DNA of 64,000 bases from Pelosinus sp. IPA-1 (lineage in GTDB: Bacteria > Bacillota > Negativicutes > DSM-13327): the NCBI RefSeq assembly GCF_030269905.1, contig NZ_BSVC01000004.1, positions 62,001 through 126,000 on the forward strand, written 5' to 3'. The notes beneath the pieces are model-generated. The model saw nothing but the letters and a program-made list of their open reading frames with translations. It was not told the DNA's origin and did not search any database. This document shows, piece by piece, positions 1 through 8,061 of this stretch. Made by a program: the position numbers and the translations under genes. Positions within the stretch are counted from its first letter, which is position 1. The number at the start of each line of letters is the position of its first letter.

Positions 1-64
1 GAGCATAAAAGAATACTCGCCTATACTTTTATTTATTAATTTGAGTATTTGAATAATAATTATG

Positions 65-92
65 AGGACTGTAAATTTTACAGTCCTTATTC
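65..92 (+). terminator. Hairpin terminator of the gene upstream of the window
   Basis: A 9-bp stem (aggactgta / tacagtcct) with a short AT loop is followed by a T-rich stretch. It probably ends a transcript whose gene lies before base 1. No coding sequence is supportable in bases 1-64. Confidence 0.65.
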
Positions 93-171
93 TATTTATA
101 GTTGAATAAAGCAGGTAGATAGTGAATAAGCATTATATTAAGTTAAGCTAATTAGGAGGTGGAGTAGAAAA

Positions 172-378
172 ATGGTAATTAATTTCTCAGGAAACAGTCT
201 TATAAAGAAAACAAAACTTATTTTTAAGTTAATTATCTTAGTAATTATAGTATTTTATATTTTGCCGAAATTGTTAAGTTTATTGTGGTATCTGAATCCT
301 CCTGAACTTAAAATACGTGAAGAACATTTATTAGAGAAGCCGCTAAGGGTAATCTTAAATATAATAAATTATAGTTAA
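172..378 (+). CDS. Small single-pass membrane protein, unassigned
   Basis: A 68-residue product with a strong ribosome site (ttaggaggtgg) about 10 bases before the ATG. Residues 17-41 form one hydrophobic segment preceded by lysines, so the N-terminus probably stays in the cytoplasm and a short charged tail lies outside. The tail contains a Pro-Pro pair and is rich in Leu, Lys and Glu. I recognise no family. It stands alone between a terminator and the xerD promoter region. The good ribosome site and membrane segment make it a likely real gene, but its role is unknown. Confidence 0.6.
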   Translation: MVINFSGNSLIKKTKLIFKLIILVIIVFYILPKLLSLLWYLNPPELKIREEHLLEKPLRVILNIINYS

Positions 379-419
379 CAAAAAAAAATGCCATAAAGTA
401 TGGATTTTGTTAATATTAA

Positions 420-446
420 ACAGGAAAAGAGAATATTATGTGGAAT
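420..446 (+). promoter_or_regulatory. Candidate sigma-H promoter upstream of xerD
   Basis: The sequence acaggaaaa, then 11 bases, then gtggaat fits the Bacillus sigma-H consensus RnAGGAwWW-N11-12-RnnGAAT at every defined position. It lies about 60 bases before the xerD start. The match was read by eye; use of this promoter is inference. Confidence 0.45.
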
Positions 447-506
447 AAGGAATTAGAAAGATTTTCGTGATTTTATGACTGGAAAAGTAGAAAAAGGGTG
501 GTAAAA

Positions 507-1394
507 ATGGAAGGCTATGTTAATGAGTTTATTAACTATCTTGCAGTTGAAAGAGGTTTAGCACAAAATACGCTAGAATCATATGGTCGTGACTTACATC
601 AATTCCAAGTTTATTTACAAAATGGAAATATGGAAATCTTAAAAGACTCTAATCGCACTACCATCCTCAGTTATTTAAATAATCTTCAATCTAAAGGCAG
701 AGCCGTTTCCACAATTTCCCGCAACCTTGCTGCAATAAAATCATTTTATCAATATCTGGTACGTGAACGTTATTTAGAAAAGGATCCCGCTGCTAATCTT
801 GAATCTCCAAAACTTGAAAAAAAGTTACCAAAGGTTCTAAGTATTGGTGAAGTTGAGGAATTATTAAAACAACCTAGTGGATTTTTACCTACAGGTCTTA
901 GGGATAAGGCAATGTTAGAACTTTTATATGCTACAGGCATTCGCGTTTCTGAATTAATATCTTTGAATATATCAGATGTGAATTTAGAGATGGGATATAT
1001 AAAATGTTATGGTAAAGGTGCCAAGGAACGTATAGTTCCTTTAGGCTCAATAGCTGCCAAGTGTGTACAGGATTACGTTGGTAAAGGACGTTCTAAATTA
1101 ATACGTACATATGAAGAAGCCGCCCTTTTTGTTAATCATCATGGTAATCGATTGACAAGGCAGGGATTTTGGAAAATTATAAAAAAATATGCGCAGGAAG
1201 CTGACATTAGTAAAGCGATTACTCCTCATACACTGCGTCACTCTTTTGCTACACATTTACTAGAAAATGGAGCCGATTTACGTTCTGTACAAGAAATGCT
1301 TGGTCATGCAGATATTTCTACTACGCAGATTTATACTCATGTTACTAAAAATCGCTTAAAAGAAGTGTATGATAAAACACATCCCCGAGCATAG
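507..1394 (+). CDS. xerD: Site-specific tyrosine recombinase XerD
   Basis: A 295-residue phage-integrase-family recombinase of the usual XerD length; it resolves chromosome dimers at dif together with XerC. The N-terminal SAM-like core-binding domain covers residues 1-85 and the catalytic domain about 105-290. All six catalytic residues are visible: Arg146 (TGIRVSEL), Lys170 (GKGAKER), His241 and Arg244 (HTLRHSF), His267 (LGHADIS) and nucleophile Tyr276 (IYTH). I chose ATG 507 because aagggtgg sits at the right distance; an in-frame GTG at 498 would add three residues. XerD next to a nucleoside phosphorylase, dacF and spoIIA repeats the Bacillus order (ripX-drm-pupG-dacF-spoIIA). Confidence 0.93.
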   Translation: MEGYVNEFINYLAVERGLAQNTLESYGRDLHQFQVYLQNGNMEILKDSNRTTILSYLNNLQSKGRAVSTISRNLAAIKSFYQYLVRERYLEKDPAANLESPKLEKKLPKVLSIGEVEELLKQPSGFLPTGLRDKAMLELLYATGIRVSELISLNISDVNLEMGYIKCYGKGAKERIVPLGSIAAKCVQDYVGKGRSKLIRTYEEAALFVNHHGNRLTRQGFWKIIKKYAQEADISKAITPHTLRHSFATHLLENGADLRSVQEMLGHADISTTQIYTHVTKNRLKEVYDKTHPRA

Positions 1395-1451
1395 TAGTAG
1401 CATAAGTAATTAGGCTAGTTTTAAAAGAAAATTAATTGTTATATTTGTTTT

Positions 1452-1537
1452 GGGCCAATAGGATAGCTAGATTGTGTGTTCATCAAGTTTTTTTCTGTCT
1501 TGAAAAAAACAGAATTAAGCTTTTTTCCTATTGACCC
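1452..1537 (+). other. Long-range stem-loop in the leader of pdp
   Basis: Bases 1452-1463 (gggccaatagga) pair with 1526-1537 (tcctattgaccc) over 12 bp with one C-A mismatch. Inside is a nested helix (agct/agct plus att/aat) and a 6-bp hairpin (ttctgt / acagaa). No T-run follows the outer stem, so it is not a simple terminator. It may be a structured 5' leader of the phosphorylase gene; I match it to no known riboswitch. Confidence 0.35.
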
Positions 1538-1628
1538 GATGGATTTGTAGAAAGGTAATTCCTACTCTTTGAAAATATTATTAGTTAAGGACAGAGCTTT
1601 TTTCACAAGAAATTTTGAGGTGAAATAA

Positions 1629-2954
1629 ATGAGACTGTTAGATATTATTACTAAAAAACGTGATGGCTTTGTTCTCACTGATTTGGAAATCAACACTTTA
1701 ATTCATGCATATACGAATGATAAAATACCTGACTATCAAATGGCAGCGTGGTTAATGTCAGTATATTTTCAAGGAATGACGATTGAAGAGACCGCAACGC
1801 TAACTATGGCAATGGCTAAGTCAGGTAATATGATGGATCTAACTGCTGTTCCTGGTATTAAGGTAGATAAGCATAGCACTGGTGGCGTCGCCGACACTAC
1901 CACGTTAATCTTAGCACCCTTAATAGCGGCAGCTGGGGTACCAATTGCTAAAATGTCGGGAAGAGGATTAGGTTTTACAGGTGGAACACTTGATAAATTA
2001 GATGCTATTGCGGGATTCAAGACAACTCTATCACAAAGTGAATTTATTAGTATTTTGCAAAAACATAATATAGCAGTAATTGGCCAGAGTATTGATATTG
2101 CACCAGCAGATGGTAAGATCTACGCATTACGAGATGTAACTGCTACGGTTGAAAGCATTCCTTTGATAGCTTCCTCAATAATGAGTAAAAAAATTGCTGC
2201 TGGAGCCAACAAAATCCTACTTGATGTAAAGGTCGGTAAGGGCGCCTTTATGAAAAAAATGGAAGATGCAATAAAATTGGCTGAAACTATGGTACACATT
2301 GGTCAATTAGTCGGAAGAGAAACTAGAGCTATCGTAAGTAGTATGGATGAGCCACTGGGACAAGCCATTGGTAACAGCCTAGAAGTACAAGAGGCTATAA
2401 ATATATTAAGTGGACGTGGGGAAGAATCTCTAAGACATGTTAGTTTATTTCTAGGAGCTCATATGCTTCATATGGCTCGTGCTGTACCAAATATTACTGT
2501 TGGCTATGAAACCTTGACTAAATTGTTAGATAACAAAATAGCATTAGCTAAATTTAAAGAGTTTATATTAGCCCAAGGTGGTAATACAAACATAATTGAT
2601 AACCCAAATTTATTGCCACAAGCAAAAATAAAGGCTAAAGTAGTAAGTACAGATAGAGGCTTTGTACATATGGTTGATGCTGCAAAAATTGGCAATTGTG
2701 CTATGAGATTAGGGGCCGGGCGAGAGTACAAGGGTCAAGAAATAGACCTAGCAGCTGGAATAATGTTAGAGCAAAGAGTTGGTGACTTTGTTGAAAAAGG
2801 GCAGCTTCTCTGTACTATCTATGCCAACGATGAACGCCATCTGAAAGAAGTACAGGCATTACTTTTAGATGCTATTAAAATCGGTAGTGATAAAGTTTCT
2901 AAAACCAAGTTAGTTTTAGGAACTGTAGATATACAGGGGTTCCAAGCTATATAA
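1629..2954 (+). CDS. pdp: Pyrimidine-nucleoside phosphorylase
   Basis: A 441-residue enzyme of the thymidine/pyrimidine nucleoside phosphorylase family (usual length about 435). It splits uridine, deoxyuridine or thymidine with phosphate to give the base and (deoxy)ribose 1-phosphate in cytosolic salvage. The family phosphate-binding signature KHSTGGVADTTT is at residues 81-92, between the helical domain and the alpha/beta domain; the C-terminal barrel-like domain starts near residue 345. The ATG follows gaggtgaaataa. In Bacillus the equivalent slot holds drm-pupG, so a nucleoside-salvage gene is retained although the enzyme differs. Confidence 0.93.
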   Translation: MRLLDIITKKRDGFVLTDLEINTLIHAYTNDKIPDYQMAAWLMSVYFQGMTIEETATLTMAMAKSGNMMDLTAVPGIKVDKHSTGGVADTTTLILAPLIAAAGVPIAKMSGRGLGFTGGTLDKLDAIAGFKTTLSQSEFISILQKHNIAVIGQSIDIAPADGKIYALRDVTATVESIPLIASSIMSKKIAAGANKILLDVKVGKGAFMKKMEDAIKLAETMVHIGQLVGRETRAIVSSMDEPLGQAIGNSLEVQEAINILSGRGEESLRHVSLFLGAHMLHMARAVPNITVGYETLTKLLDNKIALAKFKEFILAQGGNTNIIDNPNLLPQAKIKAKVVSTDRGFVHMVDAAKIGNCAMRLGAGREYKGQEIDLAAGIMLEQRVGDFVEKGQLLCTIYANDERHLKEVQALLLDAIKIGSDKVSKTKLVLGTVDIQGFQAI

Positions 2955-2975
2955 AAATTATATTAAACTAAAAAT

Positions 2976-3002
2976 TGGACTAGCTTAGCTAGTCTTTTTT
3001 TA
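2976..3002 (+). terminator. Terminator of pdp
   Basis: A 7-bp stem (gactagc / gctagtc) with a ttag loop and a run of seven T residues, 20 bases after the pdp stop. Confidence 0.8.
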
Positions 3003-3073
3003 TTGTTAAATTTCCAGTGTAATTGGTTTTTATCTTGGAGAAACTAAAAAAAAGAGAAAGGAGTGTTTTGCGT

Positions 3074-4249
3074 ATGTGTCGACTGAAGAAATTTAGAATG
3101 ATTCTTTTTCTTATCTGTGTTTTAGTTTTAACAAGTGCTTTTAATCAAACGATACAAGCTGCCGACAATAAGAAAGCAATAAATGCAAGCTTTCAAACAA
3201 CGGCGCAATCCGCTATTCTGATGGATGGTAATGGTACAATTTTATATGAAAAAGAATCACACAAACGTTTACCGCCTGCAAGCGTTACAAAGTCTATGAC
3301 TTTGTTATTAGCGACTGAGGCGGTAGAACAAGGCAGGGTTAAATTAACCGACACAGTACAAATATCTGAAAATGCTTGGCATCAAGGTGGTTCACAAATA
3401 TGGTTAGAACCTGGCGAAACAATGACCTTACACGAATTAATGATTGCCATCGCTGTGGTAAGCGCCAATGACGCTGCAGTTGCTGTTATGGAACATATAT
3501 TCGGAAGCCAGGAAGCTGCTGTAGAGGCTATGAACCAACGTTGTATTAGTCTAGGGCTTAATGATACTCATTTTGCAAATGTAAATGGTCTACCAGCACC
3601 TGATCATTATATGAGTGCATATGACACAGCACTCATTGCTAAAGAAGCGGTCAAACATCCCTTATATATGGAACTCTGTGGTATAAAAGAATATTGGTTG
3701 CGTGATGGGAAAAACTGGCTAGTAAATACAAATAAATTATTATGGTGGTATAAGGGCGCAGATGGTTTAAAAACGGGCTGGACACAAGAAGCGCAATATT
3801 GTTTCGCTGGAACAGCGAAACGTGACGGCTTACGGTTGATATCCGTTGTATTTGGTACACCTGAACCACGTTCTCATTTAAGAGAAAGTATAAAATTATT
3901 TGACTGGGGCTTTGCAAACTTTTCTGCAATGTCTATTGTAAATGCCGGAGAAATCATTGAAAGAATAATGATTAATAAAGGGATGGAAAAAGAAGTTCAA
4001 CTAATTGCTTCTGAAAACTTAACTTTATTATTAGGTAAAGGTGAAAGTAAAAATATACAAAAGAAAGTAGTAGTAAATCCCGCGGTTACAGCTCCTGTTG
4101 CGCAAGGTCAAAAATATGGAGAGCTATTAGTATTACGTGATGGAAAAGAGGTAGGTAAGGTAGATTTAGTAGCAGAAAAATCTATAGAAAAGGCAAGTTT
4201 ACTCAGAACATTGCAAAATATGATTACTAACCTATTCTCTATAAAGTAA
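3074..4249 (+). CDS. dacF: D-alanyl-D-alanine carboxypeptidase DacF
   Basis: A 391-residue low-molecular-weight penicillin-binding protein (peptidase S11). It trims the terminal D-Ala of peptidoglycan peptides; in Bacillus the dacF product acts on forespore-side cortex peptidoglycan. Residues 1-29 are a signal peptide with a probable AxA cut near IQAAD. Catalytic motifs are SVTK (Ser70, Lys73), SAN (130-132) and KTG (233-235); a beta-rich C-terminal domain follows, ending in an amphipathic stretch typical of membrane-tethered carboxypeptidases. ATG 3074 was chosen because gaaaggag lies 10 bases upstream; the frame stays open to 3023. Its position before spoIIAA supports the dacF name. Confidence 0.88.
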   Translation: MCRLKKFRMILFLICVLVLTSAFNQTIQAADNKKAINASFQTTAQSAILMDGNGTILYEKESHKRLPPASVTKSMTLLLATEAVEQGRVKLTDTVQISENAWHQGGSQIWLEPGETMTLHELMIAIAVVSANDAAVAVMEHIFGSQEAAVEAMNQRCISLGLNDTHFANVNGLPAPDHYMSAYDTALIAKEAVKHPLYMELCGIKEYWLRDGKNWLVNTNKLLWWYKGADGLKTGWTQEAQYCFAGTAKRDGLRLISVVFGTPEPRSHLRESIKLFDWGFANFSAMSIVNAGEIIERIMINKGMEKEVQLIASENLTLLLGKGESKNIQKKVVVNPAVTAPVAQGQKYGELLVLRDGKEVGKVDLVAEKSIEKASLLRTLQNMITNLFSIK

Positions 4250-4257
4250 TAATAGTT

Positions 4258-4284
4258 AAAGCGGAAAAAATTCCGCTTTTTTTA
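4258..4284 (+). terminator. Terminator of dacF
   Basis: A 9-bp stem (aaagcggaa / ttccgcttt) with a tetraloop, followed by T residues. It separates dacF from the spoIIA promoter just downstream. Confidence 0.85.
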
Positions 4285-4291
4285 TTTCTGT

Positions 4292-4318
4292 GCAGGAAAA
4301 ATTTACCTTTTGAAGAAT
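4292..4318 (+). promoter_or_regulatory. Sigma-H type promoter of the spoIIA operon
   Basis: gcaggaaaa, 11 bases, then gaagaat matches the sigma-H consensus RnAGGAwWW-N11-12-RnnGAAT at every defined position. It sits between the dacF terminator and spoIIAA. Established knowledge: the Bacillus subtilis spoIIA operon is transcribed by sigma-H. The same wiring here is inference from the sequence match. Confidence 0.7.
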
Positions 4319-4353
4319 AATATTAGCAGAGCTAAGTGAGGAGGAAAAAAATA

Positions 4354-4689
4354 TTGAATATAACTACATCACTGAAACGAGGTGTCCTTTTGGTACGAGT
4401 CGAAGGCGAATTGGATATGCATGTTGCAGCAGAGTTTAGGCAAAAGGTAGATAACGCATTAGAAACAAGCGGTGTACAAAAAGTTCTATTTAATTTACAA
4501 GGTGTTGATTTTATTGATAGTTCTGGCTTAGGAGTTCTTTTAGGACGTTATAAGAAAATTAGTGGCTTGGGCGGTGTTATGTCCGCGACTCAAATTCAAC
4601 CACAAGTATCTCAAATATTTGAGTTATCAGGTCTATTAAAGATTATTAAACTATATCATTCAGAGAAAGAAGCATTAGAATGTTTATGA
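4354..4689 (+). CDS. spoIIAA: Anti-sigma-F factor antagonist SpoIIAA
   Basis: A 111-residue STAS-domain protein. In sporulating cells it binds SpoIIAB and frees sigma-F in the forespore; SpoIIAB inactivates it by phosphorylation. The phosphorylation site is the second serine of the DSSGLG loop (Ser57 here, Ser58 in Bacillus). TTG 4354 is the chosen start because gaggagg lies eight bases upstream; an in-frame GTG at 4336 precedes that ribosome site and is unlikely. First gene of spoIIAA-spoIIAB-sigF with 10-base gaps. Confidence 0.93.
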   Translation: MNITTSLKRGVLLVRVEGELDMHVAAEFRQKVDNALETSGVQKVLFNLQGVDFIDSSGLGVLLGRYKKISGLGGVMSATQIQPQVSQIFELSGLLKIIKLYHSEKEALECL

Positions 4690-4699
4690 GGAGGGCATC

Positions 4700-5131
4700 A
4701 TGGCAATAAAAAATCAAATTACAATGAGTATTCAAAGTCTTAGTGAAAATGTTGGTATTGCCAGGGTGAGTGCTGCAGCTTTTGCAGCTCAAATTGATTT
4801 TACTTTAAATGAAATTGAGGAAATTAAAGTTGCTGTATCAGAAGCCGTTTCTAATGCTGTTATACATGGATATGAATACCAGAATGGGGAAATAGAAATT
4901 AGAATGACTTTGTATAATGATAAATTAGAATATATTATCATTGATCATGGTAAGGGAATTACGGATATTGATTTAGCACGGCAGCCTTCCTATTCGACTG
5001 ATCCAGAACGTATGGGGTTGGGATTTGCATTTATGGAATCTTTTATGGATGAACTGGCAATCACGTCAGAGGTCAACAAAGGTACAGAAGTGCGAATGGT
5101 AAAAAAAACGTTACTAAAAACGGAGCATTAG
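4700..5131 (+). CDS. spoIIAB: Anti-sigma-F factor and serine kinase SpoIIAB
   Basis: A 143-residue GHKL-family kinase that holds sigma-F inactive and phosphorylates SpoIIAA. The ATP-binding N box (EAVSNAVIHGY, 48-58), G1 box (DHGKGI, from 82) and G2 box (GLGFAFM, 106-112) are all present, in the usual length of about 146. The ATG follows gaggagggcatc. Ten bases separate it from spoIIAA and from sigF, so the three partners are made together. Confidence 0.95.
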   Translation: MAIKNQITMSIQSLSENVGIARVSAAAFAAQIDFTLNEIEEIKVAVSEAVSNAVIHGYEYQNGEIEIRMTLYNDKLEYIIIDHGKGITDIDLARQPSYSTDPERMGLGFAFMESFMDELAITSEVNKGTEVRMVKKTLLKTEH

Positions 5132-5141
5132 GTGGTACGCC

Positions 5142-5873
5142 ATGCTTGAAGATAAAGAGATAAAGGCTTTGCTAATTAAAGCACAAAACGGTGATCAGAT
5201 CGCTAAGGAATATATTTTAGAAAATAATATAAATCTTGTTAGAAGCGTTGTACATCGATTCACAAACCGAGGGTATGAATGGGATGATTTATTTCAGTTA
5301 GGGTGTATTGGGCTAGTGAAAGCAATCGAACGTTTTGATACTACATTTAGTGTCAAATTTTCTACATATGCGGTGCCAATGATTATTGGTGAGATACGTC
5401 GATTTATGCGTGATGATAATCCTGTTAAAGTTAGTCGGCCTATTAAGGAGCTAGCATATAAGGTGCATCGTACCCAGGAAAGGTTACAAGGTATTTTAGG
5501 CCGAGAACCGACAATAGCGGAAATTGCGAAAGATTTAAGCTTAGTACCACAAGAAATAGTAGCGGCACTTGAAGCGAATCAATCGCCTGTATCATTATAT
5601 GCCAGTGTATTTCATGATAATGGAGATCCAATACTTCTTCTTGATCAGTTAAAGTATTGTGATGGACAAGACAATGCTTATTTTGAAAACCTAGCGCTAA
5701 AAGAAATTTTGTTACGTTTACCAGAAAAAGAGCGTGTAGTGATTCAGTTACGTTTTTTTGCTGATAAAACACAAGCAGAGGTAGCTGAAATAATAGGATT
5801 ATCTCAGGTGCAAATATCGAGAATTGAAAAATATGCTCTTAAATTAATGAGAGAATTTATGCAGACCTCCTAA
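5142..5873 (+). CDS. sigF: RNA polymerase sporulation sigma factor SigF
   Basis: A 243-residue sigma-70 family factor, the first forespore-specific sigma. Region 2 is visible (FTNRGYEWDDLFQLGCIGL with RFDTTFSVKFSTYAVPMIIG), followed by region 3 (SRPIKELAYKVHRTQERL) and the region 4 helix-turn-helix (KTQAEVAEIIGLSQVQISRI). ATG 5142 follows taggtggtac. As last gene of the operon it is followed at once by a terminator that overlaps its stop. Confidence 0.95.
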   Translation: MLEDKEIKALLIKAQNGDQIAKEYILENNINLVRSVVHRFTNRGYEWDDLFQLGCIGLVKAIERFDTTFSVKFSTYAVPMIIGEIRRFMRDDNPVKVSRPIKELAYKVHRTQERLQGILGREPTIAEIAKDLSLVPQEIVAALEANQSPVSLYASVFHDNGDPILLLDQLKYCDGQDNAYFENLALKEILLRLPEKERVVIQLRFFADKTQAEVAEIIGLSQVQISRIEKYALKLMREFMQTS

Positions 5874-5893
5874 ATAGAGGTCTTATTTTTTTA
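5863..5893 (+). terminator. Terminator of the spoIIA operon
   Basis: The stem agacctc / gaggtct begins inside the last codons of sigF and is followed by a T-rich tract. Confidence 0.75.
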
Positions 5894-5928
5894 TTTAAAA
5901 GGACATAATAATATTAGAGGTGAGAATC

Positions 5929-6087
5929 GTGTTTCGCAATAAAAAATATATTATTATAGCGCTAGTAGTAACGTTAGGCACAGGTATATTTACATGGTTT
6001 TTCTTTGATGGTAATTTGCCACATCGATCACCTATACGGGCAAAGCAAGTTTTCTATCATATAGCAGCAAATAAAGTTCTTATGTAA
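5929..6087 (+). CDS. 52-residue membrane protein downstream of sigF
   Basis: A short frame begins at GTG 5929 after a strong ribosome site (gaggtgagaatc). The product starts MFRNKKYIIIALVV and has one hydrophobic segment (residues 7-27) and a basic tail rich in Arg, Lys and His. I recognise no family. It lies between the sigF terminator and the dodecin gene, in a sporulation neighbourhood, so a forespore role is possible but only inferred. The start rests on the ribosome site alone. Confidence 0.5.
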   Translation: MFRNKKYIIIALVVTLGTGIFTWFFFDGNLPHRSPIRAKQVFYHIAANKVLM

Positions 6088-6192
6088 AATATAATGGTAT
6101 TTTCTTATAGAAAAAATATGAGCAAGTATAATACCAATAGTTGTGCGCAAACTATAGGGGAACCACATTATTTTATCAAGGAGGTAATAAGC

Positions 6193-6393
6193 ATGGTTGT
6201 AAAAGTTATTGAATTAGTTGGAACTTCTAGTCATAACTGGACAGACGCAGTAGACAATGCAGTCATGGAAGCATCTAGATCAATTGATGACATACTGGGT
6301 GTTGAAGTAACTAACTTTACGGCTAATATTGACAATGGGCACATAGCAGAATACAAAGCCGATGTAAAAGTAGCTTTTAAAGTAAATCATTAA
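6193..6393 (+). CDS. Dodecin family flavin-binding protein
   Basis: A 66-residue protein of the dodecin family, which forms hollow dodecamers that bind and store flavins. The typical opening (VVKVIELVGTSSHNW), the DAVDNAVMEAS helix and the two last strands (VEVTNFTANID and YKADVKVAFKV) are present. The start is ATG 6193 after aaggaggtaataagc; the frame stays open for 33 codons upstream, but nothing there looks like dodecin. A perfect 29-bp inverted repeat begins at the stop codon. Confidence 0.9.
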   Translation: MVVKVIELVGTSSHNWTDAVDNAVMEASRSIDDILGVEVTNFTANIDNGHIAEYKADVKVAFKVNH

Positions 6394-6458
6394 AAGTTGT
6401 TTATCTAAAGAGAGAGTACCTTTGTTGGTACTCTCTCTTTAGATAAACAACTTTTATC
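6392..6458 (+). terminator. Very long perfect hairpin after dodecin
   Basis: Bases 6392-6420 and 6427-6455 are perfect reverse complements (29 bp) around a tttgtt loop. The 5' arm starts in the stop codon and the 3' arm ends in four T. It should act as a terminator in either direction, although the next gene is also on the + strand. Confidence 0.75.
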
Positions 6459-6562
6459 TATTTTAACGCATATTTCAGAACACTGTGGTCAAAATAAGAA
6501 AAGACTTCTTTTTGTAAAGGTAGAAAAGTTAGTACGATAAATTTTTTTAAAAGGTGAATTGA

Positions 6563-7015
6563 ATGAAAAAAGAGCAGCAGGAAATGCAACAAGAGAAATA
6601 TCAAGGTAAAGTAGATAACCTTACGCCTAAGCCTCCCTTGTTAAAAAACATTTGCTGGGCTTTTGTAGTTGGGGGAATTATTTGCACTTTGGGGCAGTTA
6701 ATTACAGATTATTTTGTAGGGTTAGGGTTTGTGAAGAAAGAAGCATCAGCTTATGCTACAGTGGTACTAGTGTTTTTAGGGTCTTTTTTAACTGGGTTAG
6801 GGCTTTATGATGATTTAGGTAAACGGGCTGGAGCAGGTTCAATCGTACCTATCACAGGATTTGCTAATTCAATCGTAGCACCTGCTATGGAGTTTAAGCG
6901 GGAAGGTTATGTATTTGGAGTGGGTGCTAAAATGTTTGTTATTGCTGGACCAGTATTAGTCTATGGAATGATAACAGCTTTCATTATAGGATTAATTTAT
7001 TGGCTAAGATTATAG
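6563..7015 (+). CDS. spoVAC: Stage V sporulation protein AC
   Basis: A 150-residue integral membrane protein of the SpoVAC family. It belongs to the channel that moves calcium-dipicolinate into the forespore and out at germination; Bacillus SpoVAC behaves as a mechanosensitive channel. A charged, Gln/Lys-rich N-terminus precedes several membrane segments, with the conserved GLGLYDDLGKRAGAGSIVPI loop near the middle. ATG 6563 follows aaggtgaattga. It opens this spoVA operon: the spoVAA and spoVAB genes that precede it in Bacillus are not in this window. Confidence 0.93.
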   Translation: MKKEQQEMQQEKYQGKVDNLTPKPPLLKNICWAFVVGGIICTLGQLITDYFVGLGFVKKEASAYATVVLVFLGSFLTGLGLYDDLGKRAGAGSIVPITGFANSIVAPAMEFKREGYVFGVGAKMFVIAGPVLVYGMITAFIIGLIYWLRL

Positions 7016-7026
7016 GAGGTGATTAA

Positions 7027-8034
7027 ATGAATAAAAAGAAAGGAAAGCAAAGTATTCTATTTGCAAATCCACCAGTAATAACAAGCGTAGCCAATATTGT
7101 TGGCCCTATGGAAGGGGAAGGATTCTTACAACAATATTTTGATACGATTATGCAGGATAATTTACACAGTTTAGCTAGTTGGGAACAATGTGAATCTTAT
7201 ATGATGGAATATGCTATAAAAAAGTCTGTAGAAAAAGAAAATAGTACAACAGATAATATTGATTGTATTTTTGCTGGTGATTTGTTAAATCAGTTAATGA
7301 GTACTCATTTCGCTATGAAAAATTTACAGAGACCTTTTTTAGGACTTTATGGAGCTTGTTCCACTATGGTAGAAGGCATGTTGCTTAGCGCGATAATGTT
7401 AGATGGTGGTTTTGCTAGTAAGGTTGTAGCTGCAGCTTCTAGTCATCATGATGCTGCAGAACGTCAATATCGATTTCCAAATGAAATGGGTGTGCAACGC
7501 CCCCCTAGTGCACAATGGACAGTAACAGGTTCGGGTGCAACCGTTATTTCAACATCGGGATCTGGTCCATGCATTACCGGAGCAACGATTGGTAAGATTG
7601 TAGATTTTGGTATTAAAGATCCAAACGCAATGGGACCTGCAATGGCGCCAGCAGCTGTTGATACGTTATGGCAACATTTTCAAGATACAGGAAGGACTCC
7701 AAATTATTATGATATGATTTTCACCGGTGATTTAGGGAGTGTAGGAAGAGATTTAGTAATCCAATTGCTACAAGAAAAAGGCCTGGATATAGCAACGAAT
7801 TACCAAGACTGTGGGTGTATGATTTATCGAGAGGAACAAGATGCTCACGCAGGTGCGAGTGGATGCGCTAGTTCGGCAATCGTCTTTACTGGTCTTATAT
7901 ACCAGAACTTAATGAGTGGTAAATGGGGAAAAATCCTTTTTTTAGGAACTGGAAGTTTACATAGTACAACTTCTTATCAACAAAAAGAGTCAATTCCTTG
8001 TATTGCTCACGCAGTAGCAGTAGAAGTATTATAA
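7027..8034 (+). CDS. spoVAD: Stage V sporulation protein AD
   Basis: A 335-residue thiolase-fold protein of the SpoVAD family (usual length 338), which binds dipicolinic acid at the forespore membrane. Family blocks include the GACSTMVEGM loop, the SSHHDAAERQYRFPNE block and TSGSGPCITGATIGKI. It follows spoVAC by 11 bases with the ribosome site aggaggtgatta. As in other SpoVAD proteins, the ketoacyl-synthase fold is thought to serve ligand binding rather than condensation. Confidence 0.94.
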   Translation: MNKKKGKQSILFANPPVITSVANIVGPMEGEGFLQQYFDTIMQDNLHSLASWEQCESYMMEYAIKKSVEKENSTTDNIDCIFAGDLLNQLMSTHFAMKNLQRPFLGLYGACSTMVEGMLLSAIMLDGGFASKVVAAASSHHDAAERQYRFPNEMGVQRPPSAQWTVTGSGATVISTSGSGPCITGATIGKIVDFGIKDPNAMGPAMAPAAVDTLWQHFQDTGRTPNYYDMIFTGDLGSVGRDLVIQLLQEKGLDIATNYQDCGCMIYREEQDAHAGASGCASSAIVFTGLIYQNLMSGKWGKILFLGTGSLHSTTSYQQKESIPCIAHAVAVEVL

Positions 8035-8061
8035 ATTCATGCATAAAAAGGAGGGGGAATA

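Noticed and set aside
6459-6562. Sigma-G promoter for spoVA
   Set aside because: Sigma-G control is expected from Bacillus, but no pair of boxes with proper spacing stands out by eye.
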